A stretch of 32,135 bases of DNA from DASSFG01 sp035547915 (lineage in GTDB: Bacteria; Planctomycetota; Planctomycetia; Pirellulales; JAICIG01), in assembly GCA_035547915.1 (NCBI GenBank), contig DASZTS010000142.1:1-32135 (forward strand), written 5' to 3'. The translations under genes were made by a program, and so were the position numbers. This document shows positions 16,023-24,120 of the stretch, one piece after another. The notes under the pieces are model-generated. The model was given only the letters and a program-made list of their open reading frames with translations, ran no database searches and had not been told where the DNA came from. Numbering within the stretch: position 1 is the first letter of the stretch; every line of letters starts with the position of its first letter.

Positions 16023-16553
16023 TTGCCCGCCAACCCCACCAAGTTCTGCGCCGAACAGATCGCGGCCGACGTGTTCCTCGCCGCCGGTGCCCAGATCGTC
16101 GGCGACGTGACGATCGGCGGGGAGTCGAGCGTCTGGTTCAATGCGGTCATCCGTGGCGATAGCGAAGCGATTCGCATCGGCCGCGGCACGAACGTGCAGG
16201 ACAACTGCGTGCTGCACGCCGACCCCGGCTTCCCCTGCACACTGGGCGACGGCGTGACGGTGGGCCATGCGGCGGTCGTCCACGGTGCCAAGGTGGGCGA
16301 CAACGTAGTGATCGGCATGAAAGCGGTCGTCATGAACGGTGCCGAGATCGGCCGCGACAGCCTGATCGGCGTCGGGGCCGTCGTCACCGAGAAGACGGTG
16401 ATTCCGCCTGGCTCGCTGGTGATCGGTCTGCCGGGCAGGGTCTTGCGTAGCCTGACCGCCGACGAGATCGAGCGCAATCGCCACAGCGCCGCACATTACG
16501 TCGCCGCCGCGAAGGAGTTTCGCGGGGCACCGCCGGCGGCCGGATCCGGTTAA
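16023..16553 (+). CDS. Gamma-carbonic anhydrase-like hexapeptide-repeat protein
   Basis: A 176-residue left-handed beta-helix protein of the gamma-carbonic anhydrase/YrdA family. Hexapeptide turns run through most of it (AQIVGDVTIGGESSVWFNAVIRGD, GRGTNVQDNCVLH, GDNVVIGMKAVVMNG, IPPGSLVIGLPGRVLR). The three zinc-ligand histidines are present at 65, 82 and 87 (VLHAD, VGHAAVVHG), with the usual RGD and QDN segments. The start is TTG at 16023, one base after lutC stops, with GAGG at 16013-16016. Enzymatic activity in this subfamily is often unproven. A link to lactate metabolism is only positional. Confidence 0.88.
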   Translation: MPANPTKFCAEQIAADVFLAAGAQIVGDVTIGGESSVWFNAVIRGDSEAIRIGRGTNVQDNCVLHADPGFPCTLGDGVTVGHAAVVHGAKVGDNVVIGMKAVVMNGAEIGRDSLIGVGAVVTEKTVIPPGSLVIGLPGRVLRSLTADEIERNRHSAAHYVAAAKEFRGAPPAAGSG

Positions 16554-16642
16554 AGTGCGACGGTAATTGCACTTTGCACCGATTGGCTAATCTGCCATAC
16601 TTCGCCGCGTTTTTCGGCCCTTTCCCCGGGGGGAAGAGGGCT
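16552..16642 (+). terminator. Two hairpins in the gap between the gamma-CA gene and lpxB
   Basis: AAAGTGC (16552-16558) and GCACTTT (16569-16575) form a perfect 7-bp stem that starts within the stop codon of the preceding gene. A second stem at 16617-16642 pairs GCCCTTTCCCC with GGGGAAGAGGGC, with one bulge. Neither is followed by a strong U run, so termination is possible but not certain. Confidence 0.35.
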
Positions 16643-16737
16643 CGGAGTTAGCTGAAACGCCGGCTTGGCAATTCGGGAACAGCGTCCCGCGCCGATCGGC
16701 TTCTGGCGACTTCTTGTCCTGGTTGAAGCATTGCGGC

Positions 16738-18003
16738 ATGAGCGGTGGCCCACCCACGATCTTCTTTTCCGTCGGCGAGCCGAGCGGCGATCTGCACGCG
16801 GCGAACCTGATTCGCGCGCTGCGGGCGCGGCGGCCCGACATCGAATTCGTCGGTTTTGGCGGACCGGAGATGGCCCGCGCCGGTTGCAAGCTGCACGCCG
16901 ACCTGACGTCGCTCGCCGTGATGTGGTTCTTGCGGGCGATCCTGAACCTGCACAAGTTTCTCGCCTTGGTTTCGCAGGCCGATCGCTATTTCCGCCACGT
17001 GCGGCCCGATGCCGTCGTGCTCGTCGACTATCCGGGTTTTAATTGGTGGATCGCCCGGCGAGCGAAGGCCCACGGCATCCCCGTCTTCTATTACGCTCCG
17101 CCGCAGATCTGGGCCTGGGCGAGTTGGCGCGTGAAGAAGATGCGGCGGTTCGTCGACCACGTGCTCTGTAGCCTGCCTTTCGAGGAAACCTGGTTTCGCC
17201 AGCGTGGCTGCAACGCCACGTTCGTCGGTCATCCGTATTTCGACGAGGTCTGGCAACGCAACCTCGACCAAGCCTTTCTCGACGAACAGATCGCGCGTGA
17301 CGAGCGGCTGGTGACGATCCTGCCTGGGTCGCGCACGCAAGAGGTCGAACAGAACCTACATTGGTTCCTGCGGGCGGCCGCGCGAATCCACGCGGCCGTG
17401 CCGAACGTGCGGTTCGCGGTCGCCAGCTTCAAGCCGCATCAGGCGGAATACGCCCGGCGGCTGGTGGCCGAGACCGGCCTGCCGATCGAAGTCCATCTCC
17501 GCCGCACGCCCGAGCTGATCGAACTGGCCGACTGCTGCATGGCCGTCTCGGGCTCGGTTTCGTTGGAGCTGTTGCACCACGCCAAACCGACCGTGGTACT
17601 GTATCACATCAGCCGCGTGGCCTACTTCGTGCAAAGCTTCTTCCGCCGGGTGAAGTTCATCACGCTGGTCAACCTGCTGACCGCCGACGAGATCTTTCCC
17701 GAAGACGTCACGCCCTACGATCCGGCCGCGCCGGGGAGCGAGCGGGTGCTGTTTCCCGAGTACCTGACCTGCGAGGATCGTTCCGAGCGACTGGCGCGGC
17801 ACGTCATCGAATGGCTGGACGACGAACCGCGGCGGCGGAAGTTGATCGGCGAGTTGGTGAAGCTCAAGGTGCGCGTGGGGCACGGCGGAGCCTCGCGCCG
17901 GGCCAGCGAATACATCTTGGCGACGCTCGGCACCGCCCCGCCAGCCGTTCCCCGCCCGCACTTCCTACCCGGCATGAAGCTCGCCAGCAGCGGCGGGAAA
18001 TGA
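16738..18003 (+). CDS. lpxB: Lipid-A-disaccharide synthase
   Basis: Joins UDP-diacylglucosamine and lipid X in lipid A synthesis at the inner membrane. The start is placed at the ATG at 16738, giving MSGGPPTIFFSVGEPSGDLHAANLIRAL; a TTG 24 nt upstream is less likely. The 421-residue protein has the family motifs FFSVGEPSGD, FGGPEMARAG, VLVDYPGFNWWIARRAKAHG, YYAPPQIWAW, FVGHPYFDE, ILPGSRTQEVEQN and AVSGSVSLELLHHAKPTVVLY. The product indicates a lipopolysaccharide-type outer membrane. The 3' end overlaps the convergent dehydrogenase gene by 39 bp. Confidence 0.95.
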   Translation: MSGGPPTIFFSVGEPSGDLHAANLIRALRARRPDIEFVGFGGPEMARAGCKLHADLTSLAVMWFLRAILNLHKFLALVSQADRYFRHVRPDAVVLVDYPGFNWWIARRAKAHGIPVFYYAPPQIWAWASWRVKKMRRFVDHVLCSLPFEETWFRQRGCNATFVGHPYFDEVWQRNLDQAFLDEQIARDERLVTILPGSRTQEVEQNLHWFLRAAARIHAAVPNVRFAVASFKPHQAEYARRLVAETGLPIEVHLRRTPELIELADCCMAVSGSVSLELLHHAKPTVVLYHISRVAYFVQSFFRRVKFITLVNLLTADEIFPEDVTPYDPAAPGSERVLFPEYLTCEDRSERLARHVIEWLDDEPRRRKLIGELVKLKVRVGHGGASRRASEYILATLGTAPPAVPRPHFLPGMKLASSGGK

Positions 18004-19047
18004 ATCGACCGTGACCTTCAGCTTCTCGGCCAGCGCGGTCAACTGCCGCCAATTACCCTCGTCGAGCGGAATGCCGCGGGCCGTGCGTTCGGCCAGCACG
18101 CGCCGTTCGGGATCGCCGGGAAGCTGAATCTCAGCGACGCCGTCGATCCGCGGGCAGCCACGGACGAACGCCGTCAACTGCGACACCTCGGCCGCGAAAT
18201 GCTCTCGCCCGCCGAAGAAGGCCGGGTCGACCAGCAGCATGAACACGCAATTGCCGTTCTGGTTGATCGGCTTTTCGCGAATCGTCACACCGCCCGAGAG
18301 CGCCCCCGCGAAGATTTCGACCATCAGTGCCAGGCCGAATCCCTTGTAGGCCTGTGGCCCACCCATGGGCAGAATCGTGCCGGGCGGATTTCCATAGAGT
18401 GAGTTCGGATCGTTGGTCGGTTTGCCATCGGCATCCAGCAGCCAACCGTCGGGGCAAAGCTGTCCAGCGATCCTCTTCACCCGCACCTTCCCTTCGGCCG
18501 TGGCACTGGTGCCGAAATCGAGCACGAGCGGTCCGGCGTCGGCCGGCGCGCCGATCGCCAAGGGGTTCGTACCCAGCCGCGGAGCCTTACCGCCCGGAGG
18601 CGCCACGCGCCGTGCGTGACCGTGCGTATTGACCATGACCATCGACACCAAACCCGCGTCGGCGGCTTGCTCGCAATATTCGCCCAGCCGGCCGATGTGT
18701 CCGCAACGAACGAGCGTGCCCAACCCTGTGCCTGCGGTGCGGGCCTTGCCGATGAGGGCGTTCGTCAAGCGGTGAGCCTGCGTCTGGCCGAATCCCCAGC
18801 CGCCGTCGCCCACCAGCGTCGTCGGCGACTCGTTGATCGTCGTGAAGGGAGCACCGACCGATGTCTCGCCCTTGGCGACGGAGTCGAGGTAGAACGGGAT
18901 GCGCATCACGCCGTGCGAGTCGTGGCCGCGCAGGTTCGCTCCCACAAGGCTCTCGGCGACCAGCCGTGCCTCGTCGGCGCCGACGCCGCCGGCGGCAAGG
19001 AGCTTGGTGGCCAGTTCGGTCAGTTGCCGCGCGGGAATGGTAGGCAT
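17965..19047 (-). CDS. Ldh family (malate/L-lactate dehydrogenase-type) oxidoreductase
   Basis: NAD(P)-dependent 2-hydroxyacid dehydrogenase of the family that includes ComC, AllD and YbiC. I start it at the ATG at 19047 (MPTIPARQLTELATKLL). A 15-residue upstream extension runs into repeat copy E and is unlikely. The 360-residue protein shows ANLRGHDSHGVMRIPFYLDSV, GGWGFGQTQAHRLTNALIGKA, RCGHIGRLGEYCEQAA, APPGGKAPRLGTNPLAIGAP, LVLDFGTSATAEGKVRV and GGPQAYKGFGLALMVEIFAGALSG, the usual signatures. The substrate cannot be read from sequence. lutBC lies close by on the other strand, so a lactate role is possible but inferred. Its 3' end overlaps lpxB. Confidence 0.9.
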   Translation of the reverse strand: MPTIPARQLTELATKLLAAGGVGADEARLVAESLVGANLRGHDSHGVMRIPFYLDSVAKGETSVGAPFTTINESPTTLVGDGGWGFGQTQAHRLTNALIGKARTAGTGLGTLVRCGHIGRLGEYCEQAADAGLVSMVMVNTHGHARRVAPPGGKAPRLGTNPLAIGAPADAGPLVLDFGTSATAEGKVRVKRIAGQLCPDGWLLDADGKPTNDPNSLYGNPPGTILPMGGPQAYKGFGLALMVEIFAGALSGGVTIREKPINQNGNCVFMLLVDPAFFGGREHFAAEVSQLTAFVRGCPRIDGVAEIQLPGDPERRVLAERTARGIPLDEGNWRQLTALAEKLKVTVDSFPAAAGELHAG

Positions 19048-19078
19048 TGGAAAAACTTTGGTTCCGTACAAAACCGTT

Positions 19079-19177
19079 AGAGTAACCGACAAAACGGATC
19101 GAGTTGCAAGAGATCGGCGTTTCGCGGCCGATTTCTGCTCACGGCGCTCCGGCTCCCGGAGTTTTGTCAGCCGCCGT
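19079..19177 (-). repeat. Full copy E of the dispersed structured repeat
   Basis: On the minus strand it runs from the stop codon of the CehA-type gene (TAA, 19179-19177) through CGGCGGCTGACAAAAC to GTCGGTTACTCT. The inner stem AGAAATCGGC/GCCGATCTCT has G-C at pair 2 where copy B has A-U. CCGTTAG occurs on the plus strand at 19074-19080 and again at 19174-19180, exactly 100 bp apart, which might be a target duplication. It lies between two same-strand genes in the orientation of the upstream one. Confidence 0.85.
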
Positions 19178-21492
19178 TAGTCGGAGGTGCATTCGGCCAG
19201 GATTTTGCGATAGGCGTCGCGGGCCGCGTCGAACGCCTGTCGGGCCGCTTCGCGCTCGGCTCCCTCGCGGATGCCGGGCGACTTCTTGTTCCAGCAGACA
19301 TCGACGGCATCGAGGCACCATTGGGCACTTTTCTTGCTGGCCCGAATCGGTGCACCGTCCAGTTCGACGAACACCGGGTTTGTATGCGAGCTGGCAAAGA
19401 TCCGCAGTGCGATCCAGCAGGAGCCGCTGGGCTGGTAGTCAAACTCAACATCACGCAACGTGCCATCGGCTTCGATCTCGTCCTTTTCCACCGACTGGCC
19501 GTTCACGATCAGCTCCACCGGCACGCGCCGCGAGTCGCCGATGCGGGCTCGCTCCAGGTGCCAATACGGCTTCTGGTCGAGTGCCCGACTACGAACGTTG
19601 CCGTTCGGGGTCGGGTCGAGCCAAGCGGCCGTGCGGGCCGTGACCTTCAATCGATCTCCCTTCTTCGCAGCCCATACACTGGTCCGCCCCCCTTCGCCCG
19701 GCTCACCGACGCCCAGCGCGCGTTCGCCGTCGCCGACACGGAAGTCGACAAGGTGGCTCAGGCCGTCGCCCACGTAGCTGCGGCCGGCACGGATGCCGTT
19801 CACCCAGTCGTCGTAATCGAGCGGCCGGTCGGGCAGCGTATCTAGTTTGACATACGAGCGCCCCAGTCCGACGCGATCGTCGTAAATGCAGGGAAAATCG
19901 GTTTCGCCACTGATGCGGGCCGTGTAGCCGCAGTTCAGCGTGTGATACCAGATGCTCAGCTCCCAGACGATCGGCGTGTCGACGGCGGAGATGAAGTCGC
20001 ACACGCCGTGTACCACGTCGACGATGTACTCGTTGGCCCCGATGCCGTCGAATTTCGGCATCTCATAGGTCGGCAGTGTCTTGGAGGAGACCTGCAACCC
20101 CCAGCCGCTATGCGAGAAGCCGACGACGCCCCCTTGCTCCTTTCCCCAACGCAGGATCGGCAGGTCCCAGCTCGGCCACTCTTCGATCTTGGTGGTACCC
20201 GGATAATCGTCTTTCTTCAACCTCAGCAGGCAGAGGTGGCCACAGTGCGAACTGGGGAAGCCCGAGACTTCCACATCGTAGCGCATCAGATTGCGCGGAG
20301 TCGAAAGCTTGCTCACATCCGCCTCGAAGAACTGCTTCTGGTGGTACCAGCACGGCCCCCACGACAGTACGCAGCCGACATTCAGATCCTCGCCCACGAT
20401 GTGCCGGATCATGTCGGCGGGCGTAACGCCCTCGGTCGGCGCCTCGTAGTGGGAGCAGCCCGCACCGTGCACGTGATGATCGCCCGAATACCAGCCGAGA
20501 TCGGCCAGCCTGATCCACCGCTCGAGCCGGAATCGCTCGCGATGCTCGGGTGCGTTGGGCACCGTGATTTCTCGCGTCAGGACGCGATATTCGGGGCCGC
20601 GGGTGTAGGTCACTTCGTACCGGCCGGGCGGCAGCGACACCGTTTCGCCGTCGGCGCGGTAGATCTGCTCGTGGAAGAAGAAATCGGGGGCCAACCTCCG
20701 GGCGAGCGACGGATAAATCCGGCCGCGACCATCGCGAAACACAAACTGGCCGATCGTCGGCCGGCCGTCCTCGTCGAGCACATCGAGCGTGACCTGCACG
20801 GCAGGCCGACAGTCGAAGAGCAGATCGACTTCGTTGCGAAAACCGACGTCTTGCGTTCCCTGACCGACATCGAAGGCCAGCTTAGCCTCGCGCTGGCCGA
20901 CATCGCGGCTATAGAGTTCGAGGATGCGGTATTCGAGCCCCAGTCCGGACAGGCTGTCGCCGAACATGGCCACGTCGAGCCAACGGTCGGCCAGCTCGGC
21001 CGGCGAGATCGAGTTAGCGGCGTCCGGCTTGCCCGAGGACCGCACCACCTGTGGCGCCGCATTGGGACTGGTGACCCGCAGCGTGGCGGGGACGCGGGCC
21101 TCGTTGTAAACCTTGACGAGAAAGAGCCGCCAGCCGCGTTGCACAAGCTCCTTGGCCGCCGGGCCGGCCAAAACCTTGACGCGGCTCTCGGGGTTGATGT
21201 TCACGCCGACCAGGCAGAGCGGATCGAGAACCTTTTGGATATCGGTCGACGACGATGGCCCGGTATCGGCATACGCCGCATCGAGCGCCGCTCGCTGCTT
21301 TTCATCGAGCGGATTTCCCAGCGATTCGAGCGTCTGCACCAGGCGCTTGATCTGCGCCTTGAGCGGCTGTAACTCCACCTGCTGCACGATGGGCAGCGTG
21401 GGAGAGTCTTTTTCCGGCAGGTCGGCGGCCGAGAGCACCGCGCCGGGGAGAACGAGCCAGGCAAAGACCGGTGACCATCGGCGGATCGACAT
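19177..21492 (-). CDS. Exported CehA/McbA-type metallohydrolase (PHP fold)
   Basis: A 771-residue protein with a signal peptide (MSIRRWSPVFAWLVLPGAVLSAA). The first 330 residues contain helical and beta-sandwich-like regions. A PHP-type metal-binding domain begins with WYSGDHHVHG (near residue 345) and continues through VLSWGPCW, GGVVGFSHSGWG, GIGANEYIVDVVHG and GIRAGRSYVGDGLSHLVDF. The C-terminal part is beta-rich, then a Lys/Ala helix. Related CehA/McbA enzymes hydrolyse carbaryl-type esters, but planctomycete members are generally uncharacterised, so the substrate is unknown. The ATG at 21492 has GAGG upstream. The stop codon coincides with the start of repeat copy E. Confidence 0.85.
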   Translation of the reverse strand: MSIRRWSPVFAWLVLPGAVLSAADLPEKDSPTLPIVQQVELQPLKAQIKRLVQTLESLGNPLDEKQRAALDAAYADTGPSSSTDIQKVLDPLCLVGVNINPESRVKVLAGPAAKELVQRGWRLFLVKVYNEARVPATLRVTSPNAAPQVVRSSGKPDAANSISPAELADRWLDVAMFGDSLSGLGLEYRILELYSRDVGQREAKLAFDVGQGTQDVGFRNEVDLLFDCRPAVQVTLDVLDEDGRPTIGQFVFRDGRGRIYPSLARRLAPDFFFHEQIYRADGETVSLPPGRYEVTYTRGPEYRVLTREITVPNAPEHRERFRLERWIRLADLGWYSGDHHVHGAGCSHYEAPTEGVTPADMIRHIVGEDLNVGCVLSWGPCWYHQKQFFEADVSKLSTPRNLMRYDVEVSGFPSSHCGHLCLLRLKKDDYPGTTKIEEWPSWDLPILRWGKEQGGVVGFSHSGWGLQVSSKTLPTYEMPKFDGIGANEYIVDVVHGVCDFISAVDTPIVWELSIWYHTLNCGYTARISGETDFPCIYDDRVGLGRSYVKLDTLPDRPLDYDDWVNGIRAGRSYVGDGLSHLVDFRVGDGERALGVGEPGEGGRTSVWAAKKGDRLKVTARTAAWLDPTPNGNVRSRALDQKPYWHLERARIGDSRRVPVELIVNGQSVEKDEIEADGTLRDVEFDYQPSGSCWIALRIFASSHTNPVFVELDGAPIRASKKSAQWCLDAVDVCWNKKSPGIREGAEREAARQAFDAARDAYRKILAECTSD

Positions 21493-21684
21493 GGGACAAC
21501 CTCGCGGCCGGGATGGAGAAGCTTATCTATTCTAATGGCCTGCCGAGCGCGCCAGAAGGCGCGGGCCGAGGTGTCGCTGAGGCCGACGGCCTACTGGAAG
21601 ACCGATTTCGCCCGACCGATCCGCCCGCTTAACCAACTGGTAATCGGGTTGCTTCGTAGCACGTGCCCCGCCGACGGCTGATGG

Positions 21685-22383
21685 CTATTTCGCGGCCACC
21701 GTGTTGCCCGAGCTCGAACGAGCCTGGAAGGCCAGGCTCTTGAGGAACTTGCTGGCGGCGATGTATTCGTCGGGCTTGAACTGCTTGATCTCGGAGTGCA
21801 ACTTGTCGCCCATGTCGGAGACGGCTTGGTCGATGTCGCGGCAATTCTGAGTCCCCAGACCCGACCCGTGTGGATCGGCGGCCCATTCGCCGTAGAGACC
21901 TTCGATCTTGGCCCGATTCTCCGCGAATTCCGGTCGCGCCAGCAAGGGCGGCCAATCGAGCAGGCCGTGTCCCGGATCAAAGACATTGGCCGACAACGGT
22001 TCAGGCATTCGAGCCTGGTTGAAGGCGACGAGCTCGTCGGGGGTGGCGTGCGGATGCTGCATCTCCTGCTCGGCCCGGTAACTGGCGTTCATCCGGCGCA
22101 GGTCGAAATAGGTCTGCACCGCCAACTTGCGATTCTCGATGTAGTGCTGATAGGCCTGTTGATAGTTCACCGCCGCCCGCGACGTGTTGTAGTTGAACGA
22201 GCCCGCCGCCTGCGTGAGCGCAGCCGTGCCCGCCAGGTAGCTACCGGCCACCGTCGTGCCGGCTCCGTACCCACCGTATCCATATCCTCCGTAACCATTA
22301 CCGCCGCCACGACGCCCGTAGGCGAACGCATCTTGGGCGACCAGCAATGCGACAACGGTCAGGAGAAGGACCTTCGTTTTCAT
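21685..22383 (-). CDS. Secreted Gly/Tyr-rich protein of unknown function
   Basis: A 232-residue exported protein. The signal peptide is clear (MKTKVLLLTVVALLVAQDAFA), followed by a Gly/Tyr-rich segment (GGNGYGGYGYGGYGAG). A helical domain then begins (YNTSRAAVNYQQAYQHYIENRKLAVQTYF) with the aromatic and charged pattern seen in many planctomycete exported proteins. The C-terminal part (NRAKIEGLYGEWAADPHG, LHSEIKQFKPDEYIAASKFLKSL) is helical. The ATG at 22383 has AGGTG upstream. It is monocistronic, separated by 192 bp from the CehA gene's start. Function is unknown. Confidence 0.8.
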   Translation of the reverse strand: MKTKVLLLTVVALLVAQDAFAYGRRGGGNGYGGYGYGGYGAGTTVAGSYLAGTAALTQAAGSFNYNTSRAAVNYQQAYQHYIENRKLAVQTYFDLRRMNASYRAEQEMQHPHATPDELVAFNQARMPEPLSANVFDPGHGLLDWPPLLARPEFAENRAKIEGLYGEWAADPHGSGLGTQNCRDIDQAVSDMGDKLHSEIKQFKPDEYIAASKFLKSLAFQARSSSGNTVAAK

Positions 22384-22694
22384 CGGACACCTATGCTCGT
22401 GTTGCGACGTGCGACCAAGCGCGCGGCGATCCAGGCCGACTTACGTTCCAGCATACTCGTGCCCGGCTAGCGAAGACAGACTGGCGCCGGCACCTTGCGA
22501 GCTTTTCAGGATGGGGGCAGCCGCGCTCGCAAGCATTTCGACCAGTTAAATTTGATACCTAAGTCTCGCTTAAAAAGACCAGATCGCCGCGTAAAGTCTT
22601 GCACACATGGACCTTCTGAGTATCGGTTTGGTCCACGCTTTGCATAATCCAAGAGCAGTATGAAAGGCTTGGCAGGCAGAAGCGAGGAACTCCG
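22384..22694. other. Divergent intergenic region between the Gly/Tyr-rich protein and the receiver gene
   Basis: No gene is seen. CTTGCGAGC at 22494-22502 and GCTCGCAAG at 22525-22533 form a perfect 9-bp inverted repeat with a 22-nt spacer. A second inverted repeat, TGGACC (22608-22613) with GGTCCA (22630-22635), lies just before a CATAAT -10-like hexamer at 22643-22648. No good -35 box accompanies it. The receiver gene has GAGGA about 8 nt before its ATG. Confidence 0.4.
22608..22648 (+). promoter_or_regulatory. Possible operator and -10 box before the receiver gene
   Basis: A 6-bp inverted repeat (TGGACC at 22608-22613, GGTCCA at 22630-22635) is followed 7 bp later by TGCATAAT, whose CATAAT could be a -10 element. 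The leader to the ATG at 22695 would be about 40 nt. The arrangement suits a dimeric activator or repressor, but a 6-bp inverted repeat can occur by chance. Confidence 0.25.
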
Positions 22695-23090
22695 ATGATC
22701 AATCATCGGCCACTACGGATTGCGGTTGCGGACGACGATCCCCGTCTAAGAGACTTCTTCCAACGAGCTCTTACCATGCTGGGGCATCACGTGGTGGTGC
22801 TCGCCGCCGATGGCGAGGAACTGGTCGCCGGCTGTTCGGAGCACCAGCCCGATCTGATTATCACCGACGTCCACATGCCTCGGCTGAACGGGGTCGAAGC
22901 CGTGCAGCGCGTCTGGCGGGAGCACAAGACGCCCGCCATCTTGATTACGGGATTGCCCGACGGCGACCTCATCGCCGGCAGTCGGGCACAGACGTGCGTC
23001 TACCTGGTGAAACCGGTGCCGCTGGTCGAGCTGACGCGAGCGATTTCCCAGTTGGCGATGTACCAGCTCTCTGGTCAGCCCGCGGGCTAG
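22695..23090 (+). CDS. Stand-alone CheY-like response regulator receiver
   Basis: A 131-residue protein that is almost entirely a receiver domain. It has the acidic pair and following Asp (VADDDPRLRDFF), the phosphoacceptor in IITDVHMPRLNGVEA, the Thr-type switch region (AILITGLP) and the invariant Lys in VYLVKPVPL. There is no output domain, so it must act by protein contact, as in chemotaxis or phosphorelay. No histidine kinase is in the window. The GAGGA upstream supports the ATG at 22695. Its stop codon shares a CTAG with the stop of csrA on the opposite strand. Confidence 0.92.
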   Translation: MINHRPLRIAVADDDPRLRDFFQRALTMLGHHVVVLAADGEELVAGCSEHQPDLIITDVHMPRLNGVEAVQRVWREHKTPAILITGLPDGDLIAGSRAQTCVYLVKPVPLVELTRAISQLAMYQLSGQPAG

Positions 23091-23293
23091 CTCGCCGCGA
23101 GGGCTACCGCGCCTTCCGGCCAACCAGCCGCCTCGCGCTGCAAGCGATCGTGTACTTCTCGACGGTGGATCGGCACGTCGGCCGGGCCTTCGAAACCCAG
23201 CTTGATCTTGTCACCGCGGATTTCCAAGATGGTGACGGTGATGTTGTCGGCGATGACGATCTGTTGTCCGCGAGCCCTTGAAAGTACTAACAT
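23087..23293 (-). CDS. csrA: Carbon storage regulator CsrA
   Basis: Dimeric RNA-binding translational regulator that binds GGA-containing leaders. I start it at the ATG at 23293 (MLVLSRARGQQIVI), which is the family N-terminus; the open frame begins 19 codons earlier with unrelated residues. The 68-residue protein keeps the five-strand core (NITVTILEIRGDKIKLGFEGPADVPIHRREVHDRLQ), including the conserved Arg of VPIHRREV, and has a short Ala-rich tail. The leader carries AAAGGAA about 9 nt before the ATG. It is convergent with the receiver gene and their stop codons overlap. No flagellar gene is adjacent, unlike in many bacteria. Confidence 0.95.
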   Translation of the reverse strand: MLVLSRARGQQIVIADNITVTILEIRGDKIKLGFEGPADVPIHRREVHDRLQREAAGWPEGAVALAAS

Positions 23294-23706
23294 CCTGGCG
23301 TTCCTTTTGGTGAAACTGTTCTTACAGACGCCCCACAACCATCCGTGCATCGCCGTGCTGGCGGTTCGCCGCGATGAGCCTCGGCAACCGCTTCCTGGTC
23401 CGATGCGTCAGGCTAGCCGTACTAGTCCCGACGGAGATGGCCCGGCCATGGGCTTCACCGGAACAACGAACGCAATACCCGTCTGGCCGATCGGCGACGG
23501 CGTTCGGCCGAAACAAGTGCACTCTACCGGGCAAAAAAAGACTTAGGCAAACAAAAAACCCTGCCAAGCCAACCTTAGGCTCGCAGGGCCGTCATAACCC
23601 GCTAAAGATGCGTCCAACGTGAACGGAGCTTAACCTAGCGGCTCCGCACCGAGCGCGTCAAGAGAGGTTTTTAGCGGTACGCAATGCGGTAATGCGACGC
23701 AATGGC
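23294..23706. other. Intergenic region upstream of csrA
   Basis: No convincing gene is seen in these 413 bp. The interval holds the csrA leader, a terminator-like hairpin for the minus strand (23553-23588) and a second inverted repeat, CGGAGC (23624-23629) with GCTCCG (23641-23646). An A-rich stretch (23533-23558) lies beside the terminator. The csrA promoter is not recognisable by eye. Confidence 0.45.
23553..23588 (-). terminator. Intrinsic terminator, minus strand
   Basis: Read on the minus strand: CCCTGC, G, AGCC, loop TAAGGTT, GGCT, TG, GCAGGG, then six T residues. This is a 10-bp stem with a small internal loop directly followed by a U tract, the standard intrinsic terminator layout. 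It lies about 120 nt after the stop of the small reading frame at 23707-23907 and would separate it from csrA downstream. Confidence 0.7.
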
Positions 23707-23907
23707 TTATCGCCGGATGATGTCGGCGGTCAAGAAAGTCGTCCAATCATCATCGTGTCGGGACAAGGCGCGGAACACCGCGCAAGCCGCCGAGGCCAGA
23801 CCCATCGATAGACTGCCGGCCAGCGCAATGGGGTTCGTTTCCATCCATAACGATGCCGTCGCGGTAGCCACCTCCAATACGACGCCTAAACCCATCAAGT
23901 GGCCCAT
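23707..23907 (-). CDS. Possible small membrane protein (66 residues)
   Basis: From the ATG at 23907 the frame encodes MGHLMGLGVVLEVATATASL and onward, with two hydrophobic stretches (about 4-20 and 27-47) and a polar tail (SRHDDDWTTFLTADIIRR). The open frame extends much further upstream, but that part is only the mirror image of the gene at 24121 and should be ignored. AAAGGGA lies about 14 nt upstream of the ATG, slightly far. A second ATG four codons in is possible. A terminator downstream on the same strand supports real transcription. No family is recognised. Confidence 0.4.
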   Translation of the reverse strand: MGHLMGLGVVLEVATATASLWMETNPIALAGSLSMGLASAACAVFRALSRHDDDWTTFLTADIIRR

Positions 23908-24120
23908 GTTGCACCGTATTCCCTTTCTGTAACCCGTTTTTGCCAATGCTCCGTCGACGCTCAGTCTGTGGGCGAATCGGCGCCAGGCGCCGCTGGTCTC
24001 AGCCTCGATGAGCATCCCCTTAGCGCGATCGCTCTGCCTGGCGCTGGGCAGGTAGCATCTTTCGTTCCGATTTCGCGTATTGCCAAAACCAACGAGCCGG
24101 TGAGAATCTAGGGGGTACCG

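Noticed and set aside
19074..19180. CCGTTAG at both ends of copy E as a target-site duplication
   Set aside because: Only this copy shows it; flanks of copies A, B and C share no direct repeat, so mobility is not demonstrated.
19942..21372. Plus-strand frame (476 codons) opposite the CehA-type gene
   Set aside because: Mirror image of a recognisable exported hydrolase, with no credible start context.
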